From the NCBI GenBank assembly GCA_964476445.1, contig CAYZAK010000005.1, positions 1 to 62,696 on the forward strand: a stretch of DNA of 62,696 bases, read 5' to 3'. The notes below the pieces were generated by a model that ran no database searches, had not been told where the DNA came from, and saw only the letters and a program-made list of their open reading frames with translations. Each line of letters opens with the position of its first letter. The stretch's first letter is position 1. Shown one piece after another: positions 43,517-52,597 of the stretch. This stretch comes from CAYZAK01 sp964476445. GTDB taxonomy: Bacteria; CG03; SLGR01; JAGXOG01. A program made the position numbers and the translations under genes.

Positions 43517-44222
43517 AAATTTTATAAAAAAACAGATAGAGGAAGCTGATAAAAGTGGAGGGGTAGTTGGTATATCCGGCGGTATAGATTCGGCTGTGTG
43601 TATGTATTTAACCTGTAAGGCCGTAGGTAAACAAAAGACCCATCCCGTATATATGCCCCATCAAAAAAATACTCGAAAATGGGATAACAGTATAGCGGAA
43701 CTGACAACTGACCTTGGCATTGAGTTAAAGACCTATAATTTAAAAAATATTATTGAGGAATTTAAAAAACTTATCGGGAGCAGGGATCAAATGGAAGTAG
43801 GTAATTTTTCTGCCCGGGTAAGGTCTGCTTTTTTGTATCAGGAAGCTGTTATAACCAACTCTTTAGTTATAAATACCAGTAATCGCAGTGAAGAATTAAC
43901 TGGTTATTTTACAAAATGGGGTGATGAAGCTGGCGACATAAGTCCACTGGGCAATCTTTACAAAAAAGATGTGTACAGCCTGGGAAAAAGTTTAGGAGTT
44001 CCGGAAAAAATTTTAAAAGCCCGACCGTCTGCGGGATTTTACGAAAACCAGACTGACGAAACCGAACTGGGTATCAGCTACCCGGTTTTGGATAAAGTTT
44101 TAATTAAAATAGATCAAAAACGGGAAGAAGATGTTGAGCCAGAATTGTTAAAAAAAGTTAAATTTCTTATAGAAAAATCGGAACATAAAAGAAATAAACC
44201 GGTTACCGCTTTGCGAATATAG
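43479..44222 (+). CDS. nadE: NH3-dependent NAD+ synthetase
   Basis: 247 residues from the ATG at 43479 (an upstream in-frame TTG at 43467 is less likely). It amidates nicotinic acid adenine dinucleotide. PP-loop GISGGIDSAVC near residue 33, NTSNRSEELTGYFTKWGD, and GDISPLGNLYKKDVYSLG are the family markers. No glutaminase domain, so it uses free ammonia. It overlaps the HD-GYP gene by 38 bp and its stop overlaps the rsmI start by one base. Confidence 0.95.
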   Translation: MKKTEKKRILYYKNFIKKQIEEADKSGGVVGISGGIDSAVCMYLTCKAVGKQKTHPVYMPHQKNTRKWDNSIAELTTDLGIELKTYNLKNIIEEFKKLIGSRDQMEVGNFSARVRSAFLYQEAVITNSLVINTSNRSEELTGYFTKWGDEAGDISPLGNLYKKDVYSLGKSLGVPEKILKARPSAGFYENQTDETELGISYPVLDKVLIKIDQKREEDVEPELLKKVKFLIEKSEHKRNKPVTALRI

Positions 44223-44917
44223 TGTTAAATAAAGAAAAAAGAGGAACCCTGTATATTGTAGCCACCCCCATAGGGAATCTGGAAGATATAACTCTGAGGG
44301 CCCTTAAAATTTTAAAATCCGTTGATTTAATAATATGTGAGGACACTCGAACTACAAAAAAATTGCTTAACAGATACGGTATTACAAAAAAACAGCGGTC
44401 TTATTATGGCCCCCGGGAATACGACCAGGCCAAAAAATATTTAAAGATGGTTGAGAATGGAAAAGATATGGCTCTGGTCTCGGAGAGCGGAACTCCGGGG
44501 GTTTCCGATCCCGGGTACCGGATAGTTAAAAGAGCGCATATTAAAAATATGGAGGTTATACCAATCCCCGGAGCTTCCGCCCTTCCGGCGGCATTAAGTG
44601 TTTCAGGTATCGATTATAAAGAAATTTTATTCACCGGTTTTATTCCCCGGAAAAAGGGCCAGAGAAAAAAGTATCTTAAAAAGCATCTGTTTAAAAGTTA
44701 CGCCACTCTTATATACGAGTCCAAACACCGGATTAAGGATACTTTAAAATATATAAAAGATATTGATCCTGAAAGAACTGTATTTTTAGGAAGAGAAATG
44801 ACTAAAAAATTTGAGGAATACATCCGCGGTCCGGCAAAAGAAGTTTACTATAGTATAAATAAAAGAGAAATATTAAGAGGGGAATTTGTTATTATATGCT
44901 CAGGTGTAAAGGATTAA
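44222..44917 (+). CDS. rsmI: 16S rRNA (cytidine-2'-O)-methyltransferase RsmI
   Basis: 231 residues from GTG. TP-methylase fold; TLYIVATPIGNLEDITLRAL (given in the family as the N-terminal signature), ICEDTRTTKKLL, and LVSESGTPGVSDPGYR are diagnostic. It 2'-O-methylates C1402 of 16S rRNA. Shorter than the E. coli protein (286) because the C-terminal extension is missing. It overlaps the following ABC ATPase gene by 22 bp. Confidence 0.95.
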   Translation: MLNKEKRGTLYIVATPIGNLEDITLRALKILKSVDLIICEDTRTTKKLLNRYGITKKQRSYYGPREYDQAKKYLKMVENGKDMALVSESGTPGVSDPGYRIVKRAHIKNMEVIPIPGASALPAALSVSGIDYKEILFTGFIPRKKGQRKKYLKKHLFKSYATLIYESKHRIKDTLKYIKDIDPERTVFLGREMTKKFEEYIRGPAKEVYYSINKREILRGEFVIICSGVKD

Positions 44918-45474
44918 GTTATACTACTCAGCCTCCTAGAAGAATCGAAATTTTCAAAGATATTGATTTTAAAATTGAAAAAGGGGAAAATACTGTAATT
45001 TACGGGGACAACGGGGCGGGAAAATCAACTTTAGTTAAGTTACTTACAGGGGTAATAAGCCCTACCGCCGGTGAAGTAAAAACAGAAAACTCAGCGGTTG
45101 CTGTATTTGAAGATGTAGAAGAACAGATACTATTTTCAACTGTAAAAGAGGAAATGGAAGTAACCGGTAAGTTTAAACTTTCCCCGGTTTTAAAAATGTT
45201 ACAATTGGATAGGCTTAGAGATCGAAGTACTCTTGAACTTTCGTTTACTCAAAAGGCCCGGCTGGGATTTTATACCGCATGGCAGACGGGCAAACATTTT
45301 ATGCTTGTGGATTCTCCGGTAAACGATGAGGGCTTAAACAGGTGTATATCCAGTATAGTCCGGAGCAGCTCCCGGACAGTTATTCTTTTTTTACCTTCAT
45401 TGGAGAAAAGGCAATTTACCCAAAACTGGAAAAAAATGAAAATTAAAAATCAGAGATTATCCGTTGAAAATTAA
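44896..45474 (+). CDS. Diverged EcfA/CbiO-like ABC ATPase (first of pair)
   Basis: 192 residues, shorter than EcfA proteins (about 270). Walker A is intact (GDNGAGKST, about residues 38-46). The Q-loop has VFEDVEEQILFSTVKEE, matching the EcfA pattern VFQNPDDQ...TV.EE but with Glu for Gln. The signature LSGGQ is replaced by LSFTQ, Walker B ends in LVDSP (Ser where the catalytic Glu should be), and no switch His is found. It probably binds ATP but has lost a normal catalytic site. It overlaps rsmI by 22 bp and the second ATPase by 11 bp. No EcfT or other permease is in the window. Confidence 0.8.
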   Translation: MLRCKGLSYTTQPPRRIEIFKDIDFKIEKGENTVIYGDNGAGKSTLVKLLTGVISPTAGEVKTENSAVAVFEDVEEQILFSTVKEEMEVTGKFKLSPVLKMLQLDRLRDRSTLELSFTQKARLGFYTAWQTGKHFMLVDSPVNDEGLNRCISSIVRSSSRTVILFLPSLEKRQFTQNWKKMKIKNQRLSVEN

Positions 45475-46069
45475 AAACTTAACGGTTAGGCGAGAAACCT
45501 ATCGGGGAAGCCGGGAAGTATTCTCCGGCTTGAACTTAAATTTAAGTGGTCGGGTAAATGTTATTTACGGATCTCCCGGCGCCGGAAAATCCACTCTGCT
45601 TGAAGTAATTGCCGGATTAATATCACCCAGTTCAGGCTCTGTTACAGATGGTACCGCCGGACCCCGTTATTTTCTTATGCAGGTGCCCGAGAGGCAGTTT
45701 ATATACGGAACCTGCCGGGAGGAAATAAAAAAAAGCGGGGGCTCCCTGAAGAAAGCCGCTGAAATTTTTGGTATACCTGAAAATATTATGGATATCCCTC
45801 CATGGAGTTTAAGTAAAGGGGAACGCAAAAAACTTTTACTGGCCGGTCTTTTTTTTAAAAAAAACAGACATCGGGGATATAAAAAAATTGTTCTCGATGA
45901 TCCGTTTAGAGATTTAGATCAACGGGGCATTGATATGGTAACTGAATATTTTATAAAGCCTGAAGTTAACAAGGTAATTATGGCAACAGCTAACAGTAGA
46001 GAGTTTAATTATTTAAAGACAAAAGCAATAAATTTTGATATAATAAATTTAAATGATATAAAAAAATAA
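45464..46069 (+). CDS. Diverged EcfA/CbiO-like ABC ATPase (second of pair)
   Basis: 201 residues from TTG. Walker A GSPGAGKST (about residues 36-44), Q-loop LMQVPERQFIYGTCREE, signature LSKGERKK, Walker B IVLDDP (Asp in place of the catalytic Glu), D-loop RDLD kept, switch His absent (MATANSRE). Better conserved than its partner. It presumably forms a heterodimer with the upstream protein by analogy with EcfA1/A2; the membrane partner is unknown. The start overlaps the upstream gene by 11 bp and its stop is TAATG-coupled to the histidine kinase. Confidence 0.82.
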   Translation: MKIKNLTVRRETYRGSREVFSGLNLNLSGRVNVIYGSPGAGKSTLLEVIAGLISPSSGSVTDGTAGPRYFLMQVPERQFIYGTCREEIKKSGGSLKKAAEIFGIPENIMDIPPWSLSKGERKKLLLAGLFFKKNRHRGYKKIVLDDPFRDLDQRGIDMVTEYFIKPEVNKVIMATANSREFNYLKTKAINFDIINLNDIKK

Positions 46070-48291
46070 TGAGTTGGTTTAACAAAGTAAAAAAAATAAA
46101 GTTATTTTATAAACTTCTTATCATCCTACTGTTTTTGTCTGTAGTTCCGGTAATTGTAGTAGGTCTGAGATTGATAGAGATAAACAGGTTGGGTCTTCAG
46201 GATGTAATTCTAGAGTTACATACCCAGCAGGCTACTTCTATTTCCAACAGCGTAGACTCCTATATAAAAAATTTGCAGGAAAGGATCCGGTTCCTTATTG
46301 CCTCTCACGGGGACCCTCCAATAAACTGGACCCTTACCCGGCGGATGTTAAGATCAATGATAACAGCCGGAGATGAGATATTGACCGTAAGTACAGTAAA
46401 TTCAGAAGGGCGGGAGTTAACCAAGGTATTTCACCCCGATCTTGAAGGCAAGGTTCAACTAGAAGACAGATCAGAGGATACCACTTTTCTAAAATCGGTT
46501 GAAAGCGGTAAGTTTGAAACCAGTGAAGTTTATTACGAAAATGGAGAACCCCTGTTGAATACGGTATATCCTTTTCCCGGGGATATGTTTTTGTATATTG
46601 AGTCCACTCTTCAAGAATTGCTTGAAGAAGTCAGAGATACCACGATAGGGCAGACCGGATACACCTATATTGTAAATAAAGATGGAAAAGTGGTGATGCA
46701 TCCCGATCCGGATCAGATAGGCAAAATAATAGTGGACCGCCCCACGGTACAGGAAGTTCTCTCCCGACGGCTGATAGGAAGTAAAGAGTATGAAAACGAA
46801 GAGGGCAAAGAAATAGTAAGCTCCTATGCTCCCGTGCCCGGGTTTGAATGGGGAGTCATTGTGGAGCAGGACAAAGCAGAGGCGTATCTTTCGGTGGCTC
46901 AGATGAGAGAGAACGCCACGGTGCTGGTAATTATTGTATTAATAATAGCCGGTATAGCCGGTTATTTATTGGCCCGGAATTTATCCCTGCCTATATTGAA
47001 ATTAACGGAGGCCTCTCGGAGCATTGCCGCGGGCAGTTTTGAAATTGCCCCGGTATCATCCTGGCTGAAGAAGGTTAAGATAAAAGACGAGCTGGTAGAA
47101 CTGGCGTCTACATTTATTGTTATGACCCAGCAGCTGAAAAGATACAATGATATGCAGGCGGAAAAATTAGACGCTATCCTGTTCTCAATAATGGACGGCA
47201 TAATAATGACCGATTCTTCGGGGATGATCCAGTTGACTAATTCCCGGACCAAAAGCCTTCTTGACATTCCCGCTGATAAAGATTTAGAGGGCATAGATAT
47301 TAAAAAAGTTATTGAAAGTCCGGAAATTTCAGAGAGTTTACGGGAAGTAGAAAACGAAGATGAAGAACATATAGTAAAAGAGATAGATCTTTCCGAGGGA
47401 AAGGACCTTAAGTTTTTAAGAACGGATACTGCTGTAGTATCCCATTCGGAATCGGGCACTCGGATGGGTATAGTTATGGTTATAAGAGATATAACCCTGG
47501 AGAAGGAGTTAGAACAGTTAAAGGATGATTTTATACATTCCATAACCCATGATTTGAGAAGTCCAATGACTTCAATAAGAGGGTTTTTAGAATTTCTTCT
47601 GGATGAGACGGCCGGGGAGATCAATGATCAGCAAAGAGAGTTTTTGGATATAATAGATACCTCCTCCCAGAGACTTTTAAATATGATAAACGACATCCTG
47701 GATATTGCCAAGATGGAAACAGGAACTATGCCCATGGAGATAGAGACTGTAAATATAGATGAAATAGTTGACGATGTGATAAGATCCATGTCATCCCAGG
47801 CTCAAAAAGACAAAGTGGATTTAAGAAAGAAAAAGCTCAATAAAATCCCGGATAAGATCAATGCCGACCCCGGTCTTCTTCAGAGAGCTGTAACAAACTT
47901 AGTCGGAAATTCATTGAAATTTACCCCTGAAAAAGGGAAAGTAACTGTGAAACTCCAGGATAACCCGAAATATTTAAAAGTTTCAGTTGAAGATACCGGA
48001 GACGGTATGCCTGAGGAGTACGTGGATAAAATTTTCGACCGTTTTGCCCAGGTAAAAGGCAGCGAGGGGAAACGTAAAGGTACCGGGTTGGGTCTTACCA
48101 TTACCAAGTATATTGTTGAAGCTCACAGAGGAGAGATCTGGGCCGAATCCGAGCTGGGAGTTGGTTCGGAATTTATCTTTAAAATTTCTAAAAACCTTAC
48201 AAAAGAGTACGAAGAAGTAGAGGGTTCTGAAGAAAAAAAAGAACTTCCTCATAAAAATTCCGAAAAAGAGGAAACCAGTGATTCAGGGTGA
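46069..48291 (+). CDS. Membrane sensor histidine kinase (Cache-HAMP-PAS-HisKA-HATPase)
   Basis: 740 residues. First transmembrane helix near residues 12-30, a periplasmic dCache-type domain (about 35-280, with GQTGYTYIVNKDGKVVMHPD), second helix near 285-305, HAMP, a PAS domain (about 370-475), HisKA with the phospho-acceptor His494 in SITHDLRSPMTSIRGF, and HATPase_c (N box NLVGNSLKFTP, G1 VEDTGDGMP, G2 GTGLGLT). An acidic, low-complexity tail follows. No response regulator gene is adjacent, so it is an orphan. Signal unknown; the Cache domain suggests a small extracellular ligand. Confidence 0.94.
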   Translation: MSWFNKVKKIKLFYKLLIILLFLSVVPVIVVGLRLIEINRLGLQDVILELHTQQATSISNSVDSYIKNLQERIRFLIASHGDPPINWTLTRRMLRSMITAGDEILTVSTVNSEGRELTKVFHPDLEGKVQLEDRSEDTTFLKSVESGKFETSEVYYENGEPLLNTVYPFPGDMFLYIESTLQELLEEVRDTTIGQTGYTYIVNKDGKVVMHPDPDQIGKIIVDRPTVQEVLSRRLIGSKEYENEEGKEIVSSYAPVPGFEWGVIVEQDKAEAYLSVAQMRENATVLVIIVLIIAGIAGYLLARNLSLPILKLTEASRSIAAGSFEIAPVSSWLKKVKIKDELVELASTFIVMTQQLKRYNDMQAEKLDAILFSIMDGIIMTDSSGMIQLTNSRTKSLLDIPADKDLEGIDIKKVIESPEISESLREVENEDEEHIVKEIDLSEGKDLKFLRTDTAVVSHSESGTRMGIVMVIRDITLEKELEQLKDDFIHSITHDLRSPMTSIRGFLEFLLDETAGEINDQQREFLDIIDTSSQRLLNMINDILDIAKMETGTMPMEIETVNIDEIVDDVIRSMSSQAQKDKVDLRKKKLNKIPDKINADPGLLQRAVTNLVGNSLKFTPEKGKVTVKLQDNPKYLKVSVEDTGDGMPEEYVDKIFDRFAQVKGSEGKRKGTGLGLTITKYIVEAHRGEIWAESELGVGSEFIFKISKNLTKEYEEVEGSEEKKELPHKNSEKEETSDSG

Positions 48292-48292
48292 A

Positions 48293-49231
48293 TTATTTTT
48301 GGGAAATGATTTTTTGAAAGTAAGTAATTGTACTTTTAAGTCCCTGGGTAAGGGGGGTTTCCGGTTCCCAGTTTAGAATTTTTCGAGCTGTAGAAATATC
48401 CGGTTGCCTTACTTTGGGGTCATTTTCAGGTAATTGTGTATTGGTAATTTTACTTTGAGTACCGGTTATTTTAATTACCTTTCTGGCAAACTCGTTTATA
48501 GTCATCTCTCTGGGATTTCCAATATTAACAGGAAGATGGTAATCGGAGAGCATAAGCCTGTAAATCCCTTTAACCGTATCTTTAACATAGCAGAAACTTC
48601 TGGTTTGGCTACCGTTCCCGTATACGGTTAAATTATCCCCTTTAAGGGCTTGAGTTAAAAAATTTGGTACCACCCGGCCGTCTCCCATCCTCATTCTGGG
48701 CCCGTAAGAATTAAAAATTCGGGCAATCCGAGTATTAACCCCGTGGGACCGGTTGTAGGCCATGGTCAATGCCTCACCAAACCGTTTTGATTCGTCGTAA
48801 ACTCCCCGCAGCCCGACGGCATTGACGTGGCCCCAGTAATCTTCTTTCTGGGGGTGCTGTCGGGGATCCCCGTAAACTTCCGAGGAAGAAGCTAGAAGAT
48901 AGCCGGCCTCTTTTTCTTTGGCCAGCCCCAGAGTTTTATGGGTACCCAGAGACCCGACCTTTAATGTTTTTATAGGCAGGTTTAAATAATCTACCGGCGA
49001 CGCGGGACAGGCAAAATGGAGCACCCAGTCAATTTTTCTGGGAAGGTATATGTAATTGGTGACATCATGTTCTATAAATTGAAACCCCCGGTTATCGGCC
49101 AGATGGGAAATATTTTTTATGTTGCCGGTGATAAGGTTGTCCATCCCAATTACCCGGTGACCTTTTTCTAAAAGATAGTCGGTCAGATGGGAACCTAAAA
49201 ACCCGGCTGCCCCGGTTACAACTATTCTCAC
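48293..49231 (-). CDS. UDP-glucuronate decarboxylase (UDP-xylose synthase)-like
   Basis: 312 residues, extended SDR family. NAD motif GAAGFLGSHL (residues 7-16), FACPASPVDYLNLPIKTLK and YDESKRFGEAL (the YxxxK pair) are typical of UXS, which converts UDP-glucuronate to UDP-xylose. Adjacent upstream is UDP-glucose dehydrogenase, which makes its substrate, so the pair forms a short pathway to a UDP-pentose for surface polysaccharide. Last gene of the que-ugd-uxs run; it ends one base from the stop of the convergent histidine kinase gene. Confidence 0.9.
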   Translation of the reverse strand: MRIVVTGAAGFLGSHLTDYLLEKGHRVIGMDNLITGNIKNISHLADNRGFQFIEHDVTNYIYLPRKIDWVLHFACPASPVDYLNLPIKTLKVGSLGTHKTLGLAKEKEAGYLLASSSEVYGDPRQHPQKEDYWGHVNAVGLRGVYDESKRFGEALTMAYNRSHGVNTRIARIFNSYGPRMRMGDGRVVPNFLTQALKGDNLTVYGNGSQTRSFCYVKDTVKGIYRLMLSDYHLPVNIGNPREMTINEFARKVIKITGTQSKITNTQLPENDPKVRQPDISTARKILNWEPETPLTQGLKSTITYFQKIISQK

Positions 49232-50529
49232 CTGCCTACTCCGGAGTATCGGATACCCTTATCTTTCATCACTTCCGGTTCAAAAAGATTTCTGCCGTCC
49301 ACAACTGTCGGCGGCGAGTCCAGCAGCTTTTTAACTCTGTCAATATCCATATTTTTTATATCCTCCCATCCTGTGAGAATGAGTAGAAGTTCACAGTTCT
49401 GGGCAGTCTCATATATGTCGTCACAGTAATTTACCGCACCGGGTAGAATTCTACTGGCGTTATCTTTTGCCTGGGGGTCGTAAGCTTTAACTTCGGCATT
49501 TTCCCGTACCAGTTGTTTTATTATATCAATAGAGGGGGCGTTTCTCATATCATCGGTATCCGGTTTAAACGCCAGTCCCAGCACCCCTATTTTTTTATTG
49601 CTTAAGTTCCACAGATTTTCTCTGATTTTATCCATAATTAGGGCTTTCTGGTTTTCATTTATTTTCTGGACTTCTTTTAGTAGGTTAAAATTGTAACCCA
49701 GGTTTTCGGAAATCTGGATAAAAGCGGAAAGATCTTTGGGGAAACAACTACCCCCGAACCCTACACCGGCTTCTAAAAACTGGTCCCCTATTCTTTTATC
49801 CAGCCCCATCCCCCGGGCTACTTCTTTAACATCGCCGGCGGTTTTTTCGCATATATTTACCACAGCGTTTATATAGGATATCTTCATAGCCAGAAATGAG
49901 TTGGAAGCATGTTTAATGAGTTCGGCGCTTTCTATGTTTGTGGTAAGAATTTCAGTTTTTTCCGATATCGGATCATAGAGTTGAAGCATTTTCTGTTTAG
50001 CTTTTTCACTTTCTACCCCGATAACAATTCGATCCGGATTTAAAAAATCATCAACCGCTTTACCTTCCCTTAAAAACTCTGGATTAGAAGCTACATCGTA
50101 ATCCACGTCCCGGTGAGCGTATCTTTGAATAGTTTTTTTTATCCATTTTCCCGTTTCTACGGGAACGGTACTCTTAGAAACAATGATCCGGTAATCATTC
50201 ATGCATTCGGCGATTTCACGGGACACGTCTTCCACATAACAAAGATTGGCCGAACCGTCGGGTAGGGGAGGAGTGTGAACGGCTACGAAAATTATCTCGC
50301 TTGTATTCACCCCCTTCTCTATTTTGGTGGTAAAAGAAAGCCGCCCCTGTTTAAAATTTTTACTGACCAGCTCTTTTAATCCCGGTTCGTATATAGGTAT
50401 TTTCCCATTATTTAAAGTCTCAATTTTTTTAACATTATTGTCAATGCAGATTACCTTGTGCCCAAGCTCAGCCAGGCAGGTTCCGGTAACCAGACCCACA
50501 TATCCTGTACCAACGACAGCTACATTCAT
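49228..50529 (-). CDS. ugd: UDP-glucose 6-dehydrogenase
   Basis: 433 residues. NAD motif VVGTGYVGLVTG at the N-terminus, KSTVPVETGKW, SNPEFLREGKAVDDF, the catalytic cysteine in GFGGSCFPKDL (about residue 260), and the C-terminal substrate domain (VVDGRNLF). It oxidises UDP-glucose to UDP-glucuronate. It overlaps queF and uxs by 4 bp each, so it is co-translated with a queuosine pathway although unrelated to it. Confidence 0.95.
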   Translation of the reverse strand: MNVAVVGTGYVGLVTGTCLAELGHKVICIDNNVKKIETLNNGKIPIYEPGLKELVSKNFKQGRLSFTTKIEKGVNTSEIIFVAVHTPPLPDGSANLCYVEDVSREIAECMNDYRIIVSKSTVPVETGKWIKKTIQRYAHRDVDYDVASNPEFLREGKAVDDFLNPDRIVIGVESEKAKQKMLQLYDPISEKTEILTTNIESAELIKHASNSFLAMKISYINAVVNICEKTAGDVKEVARGMGLDKRIGDQFLEAGVGFGGSCFPKDLSAFIQISENLGYNFNLLKEVQKINENQKALIMDKIRENLWNLSNKKIGVLGLAFKPDTDDMRNAPSIDIIKQLVRENAEVKAYDPQAKDNASRILPGAVNYCDDIYETAQNCELLLILTGWEDIKNMDIDRVKKLLDSPPTVVDGRNLFEPEVMKDKGIRYSGVGR

Positions 50530-50954
50530 TTGTTTTTCCTTTCTTTCTTTTTGTATTCAGTGCTTACAGTAATTTTTATTCCTCCCCGGATACTGAAGTA
50601 CCCGGTTACCTTGATGTTGCGGGGGTTACAGGCCGAGAGAAGATCATCCTGTATCTTATTTATTAATTCTTCGGCAAAGCCCTTACAGTTCCTGTAGGAA
50701 AACAGGTATAATTTAAGTGATTTACTCTCGATACATTTTTTGTCTGGAATGTAAACAATATTAATTCTGGCAAAATCCGGCTGACCGGTTACCGGACATA
50801 GAGAGGTAAATTCTTCTGTATCAAATTCAACGGAGTAATTATTTTCTCCGGCCGGATTGATAAAGGTTTCCAGTTTTGCCTGAGAAGGTTTCCGGGGGTA
50901 TTCGGTTTCTCCCTGATTTAAAAGTGTGAGTTTTTCTGTTTTTTTATTATCCAT
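50526..50954 (-). CDS. queF: 7-cyano-7-deazaguanine (preQ0) reductase QueF
   Basis: 142 residues, the small unimodular type. It reduces preQ0 to preQ1 with NADPH. The catalytic Cys is in FTSLCPVTGQPD and the QueF motif is ESKSLKLYLFSYRN. It overlaps queC by 8 bp and ugd by 4 bp. Confidence 0.95.
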   Translation of the reverse strand: MDNKKTEKLTLLNQGETEYPRKPSQAKLETFINPAGENNYSVEFDTEEFTSLCPVTGQPDFARINIVYIPDKKCIESKSLKLYLFSYRNCKGFAEELINKIQDDLLSACNPRNIKVTGYFSIRGGIKITVSTEYKKKERKNK

Positions 50955-51600
50955 TAATTTTGGCCTCGGTAAAACCTTTTTGTCTTATTTTACAGCTTGG
51001 ACAATTGCCACAGGGATCACCGTCCGAATAGGGATCATAACAGGATGAAGTTAAGTTTAAGTCCAGTCCCAGTTCTCGACCTTTTTTAATAATTCTGGAT
51101 TTTTTCATGTTAAGAAGGGGGGCTTTTATATTTATCTGGGTAGAATTTTTGGTGGCCAAATTTGCGGTCTGTTCAAATTTTTTTAAAAAATCGTTTCGGC
51201 AGTCAGGATATCCGGAAAAGTCTCTAACATTGGCTCCGATAAAAATAGATTTAGCCCCTTTAATTTCGGCCAGACTTACTCCCACGGATAGAAAAATAAG
51301 ATTTCTGCCGGGAACGTAAGTAGAGGGTATGTCATTGGTTTCCTTATCAGGTATCCGAATACTGGTATCTGTCAGGGATGATCCTCCAAAAGTATTAAGA
51401 TTTATTTTAATCTGTTTGTGATCCTGAATGTTAAGATAATCAACTATCCGACGCGCAGCTTTTAATTCATATCTGTTCTTTTGACCGTAGTCAATAGTAA
51501 GAGTTACCGGTAAAAACCCGTTTTCTTTGGCAATCGCCAGGCATACAGCCGAATCCAGCCCCCCGCTTAATAGTACAATACAGTTTTTTTTGTTTTTCAT
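50947..51600 (-). CDS. queC: 7-cyano-7-deazaguanine synthase QueC
   Basis: 217 residues. PP-loop SGGLDSAVC near residue 12 and the zinc-binding CYDPYSDGDPCGNCPSC near residue 188. ATP-dependent conversion of 7-carboxy-7-deazaguanine to preQ0. The start overlaps the queE stop by 4 bp. Confidence 0.96.
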   Translation of the reverse strand: MKNKKNCIVLLSGGLDSAVCLAIAKENGFLPVTLTIDYGQKNRYELKAARRIVDYLNIQDHKQIKINLNTFGGSSLTDTSIRIPDKETNDIPSTYVPGRNLIFLSVGVSLAEIKGAKSIFIGANVRDFSGYPDCRNDFLKKFEQTANLATKNSTQINIKAPLLNMKKSRIIKKGRELGLDLNLTSSCYDPYSDGDPCGNCPSCKIRQKGFTEAKING

Positions 51601-52220
51601 TTTAAATTATAAATCCTATGAATATTTGTCTGAATTCTTCCCTCTGGGTAATGTTTCATTAAAAGCTGGAAAAGCTTTCTGAATCCAATCCCCTCGGCCG
51701 CCGGAGAAAACAAAATTTCATCCGGTTTTTGTTCAGACCATTTTTTCAGTCGCACAATAGACCAAAAAAAATCTTTTTCATCTTTGATTACAAATTTAAG
51801 CTCATCATTTTGGTCCAGATAGTCCAGGTTTTTAATGTTATTTGCTTTTGTTTCCATTGACGAAGGGGTTTTTATGTCCATTATTATTTTTACCTTTTCA
51901 GGAACCCTGTTGATGTTAAGAGAACCGTTGGTCTCAAGAACCACCCGATAATCAAGATTAACCAGCCTATCCATTAACAAAAAAGATTCAGTCTGTAAAA
52001 GAGGCTCCCCCCCAGTTACTATTACCAGTGAAGTCGGGAAATCCTTTATCCTCTCTACAATCCGGTTAACTGAAACTGACTGTCCTCCGGACCGGGCGTA
52101 AACCGTATCGCACCATGTACAGTTTAAGTTACAGCCTCCCAGCCGGACAAAAACTGCCGGTTTGCCGACTAACGAAGTCTCCCCCTGAACCGAGTAAAAA
52201 ATTTCGTTTACTGCAACCAC
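51597..52220 (-). CDS. queE: 7-carboxy-7-deazaguanine synthase QueE (radical SAM)
   Basis: 207 residues. The radical-SAM cluster motif is CNLNCTWC (CxxxCxxC, about residues 30-37), with VTGGEPLLQ for SAM binding, FYSVQGETSLVGKPAVFVR at the N-terminus. It converts carboxy-tetrahydropterin to CDG. It is 11 bp downstream of queD. Confidence 0.96.
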   Translation of the reverse strand: MVAVNEIFYSVQGETSLVGKPAVFVRLGGCNLNCTWCDTVYARSGGQSVSVNRIVERIKDFPTSLVIVTGGEPLLQTESFLLMDRLVNLDYRVVLETNGSLNINRVPEKVKIIMDIKTPSSMETKANNIKNLDYLDQNDELKFVIKDEKDFFWSIVRLKKWSEQKPDEILFSPAAEGIGFRKLFQLLMKHYPEGRIQTNIHRIYNLK

Positions 52221-52231
52221 CGTTATCCAGT

Positions 52232-52591
52232 TTAACTTTCTTCACTGTAGGCAGCGCAGTATTTTTCCGTTTCAAAAACTTCCACCCGGGTTACAGGCAC
52301 AAATTTTTTTGCCGCGTCAAATATATATTTAGCGATATTTTCAGAGCTGGGATTATCTTCTTTAAAATAAGGCAAACGGTTTAAATTTTCATGGTCTAAT
52401 TTATCAAGGATATTATCTGTTATATTTTGCAGTTCCCTGAAATCAAAAGCCATGCCGTTATCATCCAGTTTTTTAAATCCGGCGGTTACTTTTACTTTCC
52501 AGTTATGCCCGTGATTATTTTCACAGTTTCCGTTATAATTCCGCAGCCTGTGAGCTGCGGAGAAGTAAGATTTTACAGTAACATAATACAT
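52232..52591 (-). CDS. queD: 6-carboxy-5,6,7,8-tetrahydropterin synthase QueD
   Basis: 119 residues. Zinc ligands in FSAAHRL and NNHGHNW, catalytic Cys in NCENNHGH, and VKVTAGFKKLDDNGMAFDF. First step from dihydroneopterin triphosphate; FolE is not in the window. A predicted promoter places the transcription start at its ATG. Confidence 0.96.
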   Translation of the reverse strand: MYYVTVKSYFSAAHRLRNYNGNCENNHGHNWKVKVTAGFKKLDDNGMAFDFRELQNITDNILDKLDHENLNRLPYFKEDNPSSENIAKYIFDAAKKFVPVTRVEVFETEKYCAAYSEES

Positions 52592-52597
52592 TAGGTT

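Noticed and set aside
46962..47624. A 220-codon minus-strand frame opposite the histidine kinase
   Set aside because: The kinase on the other strand has clear HAMP/PAS/HisKA motifs, while this frame has none.
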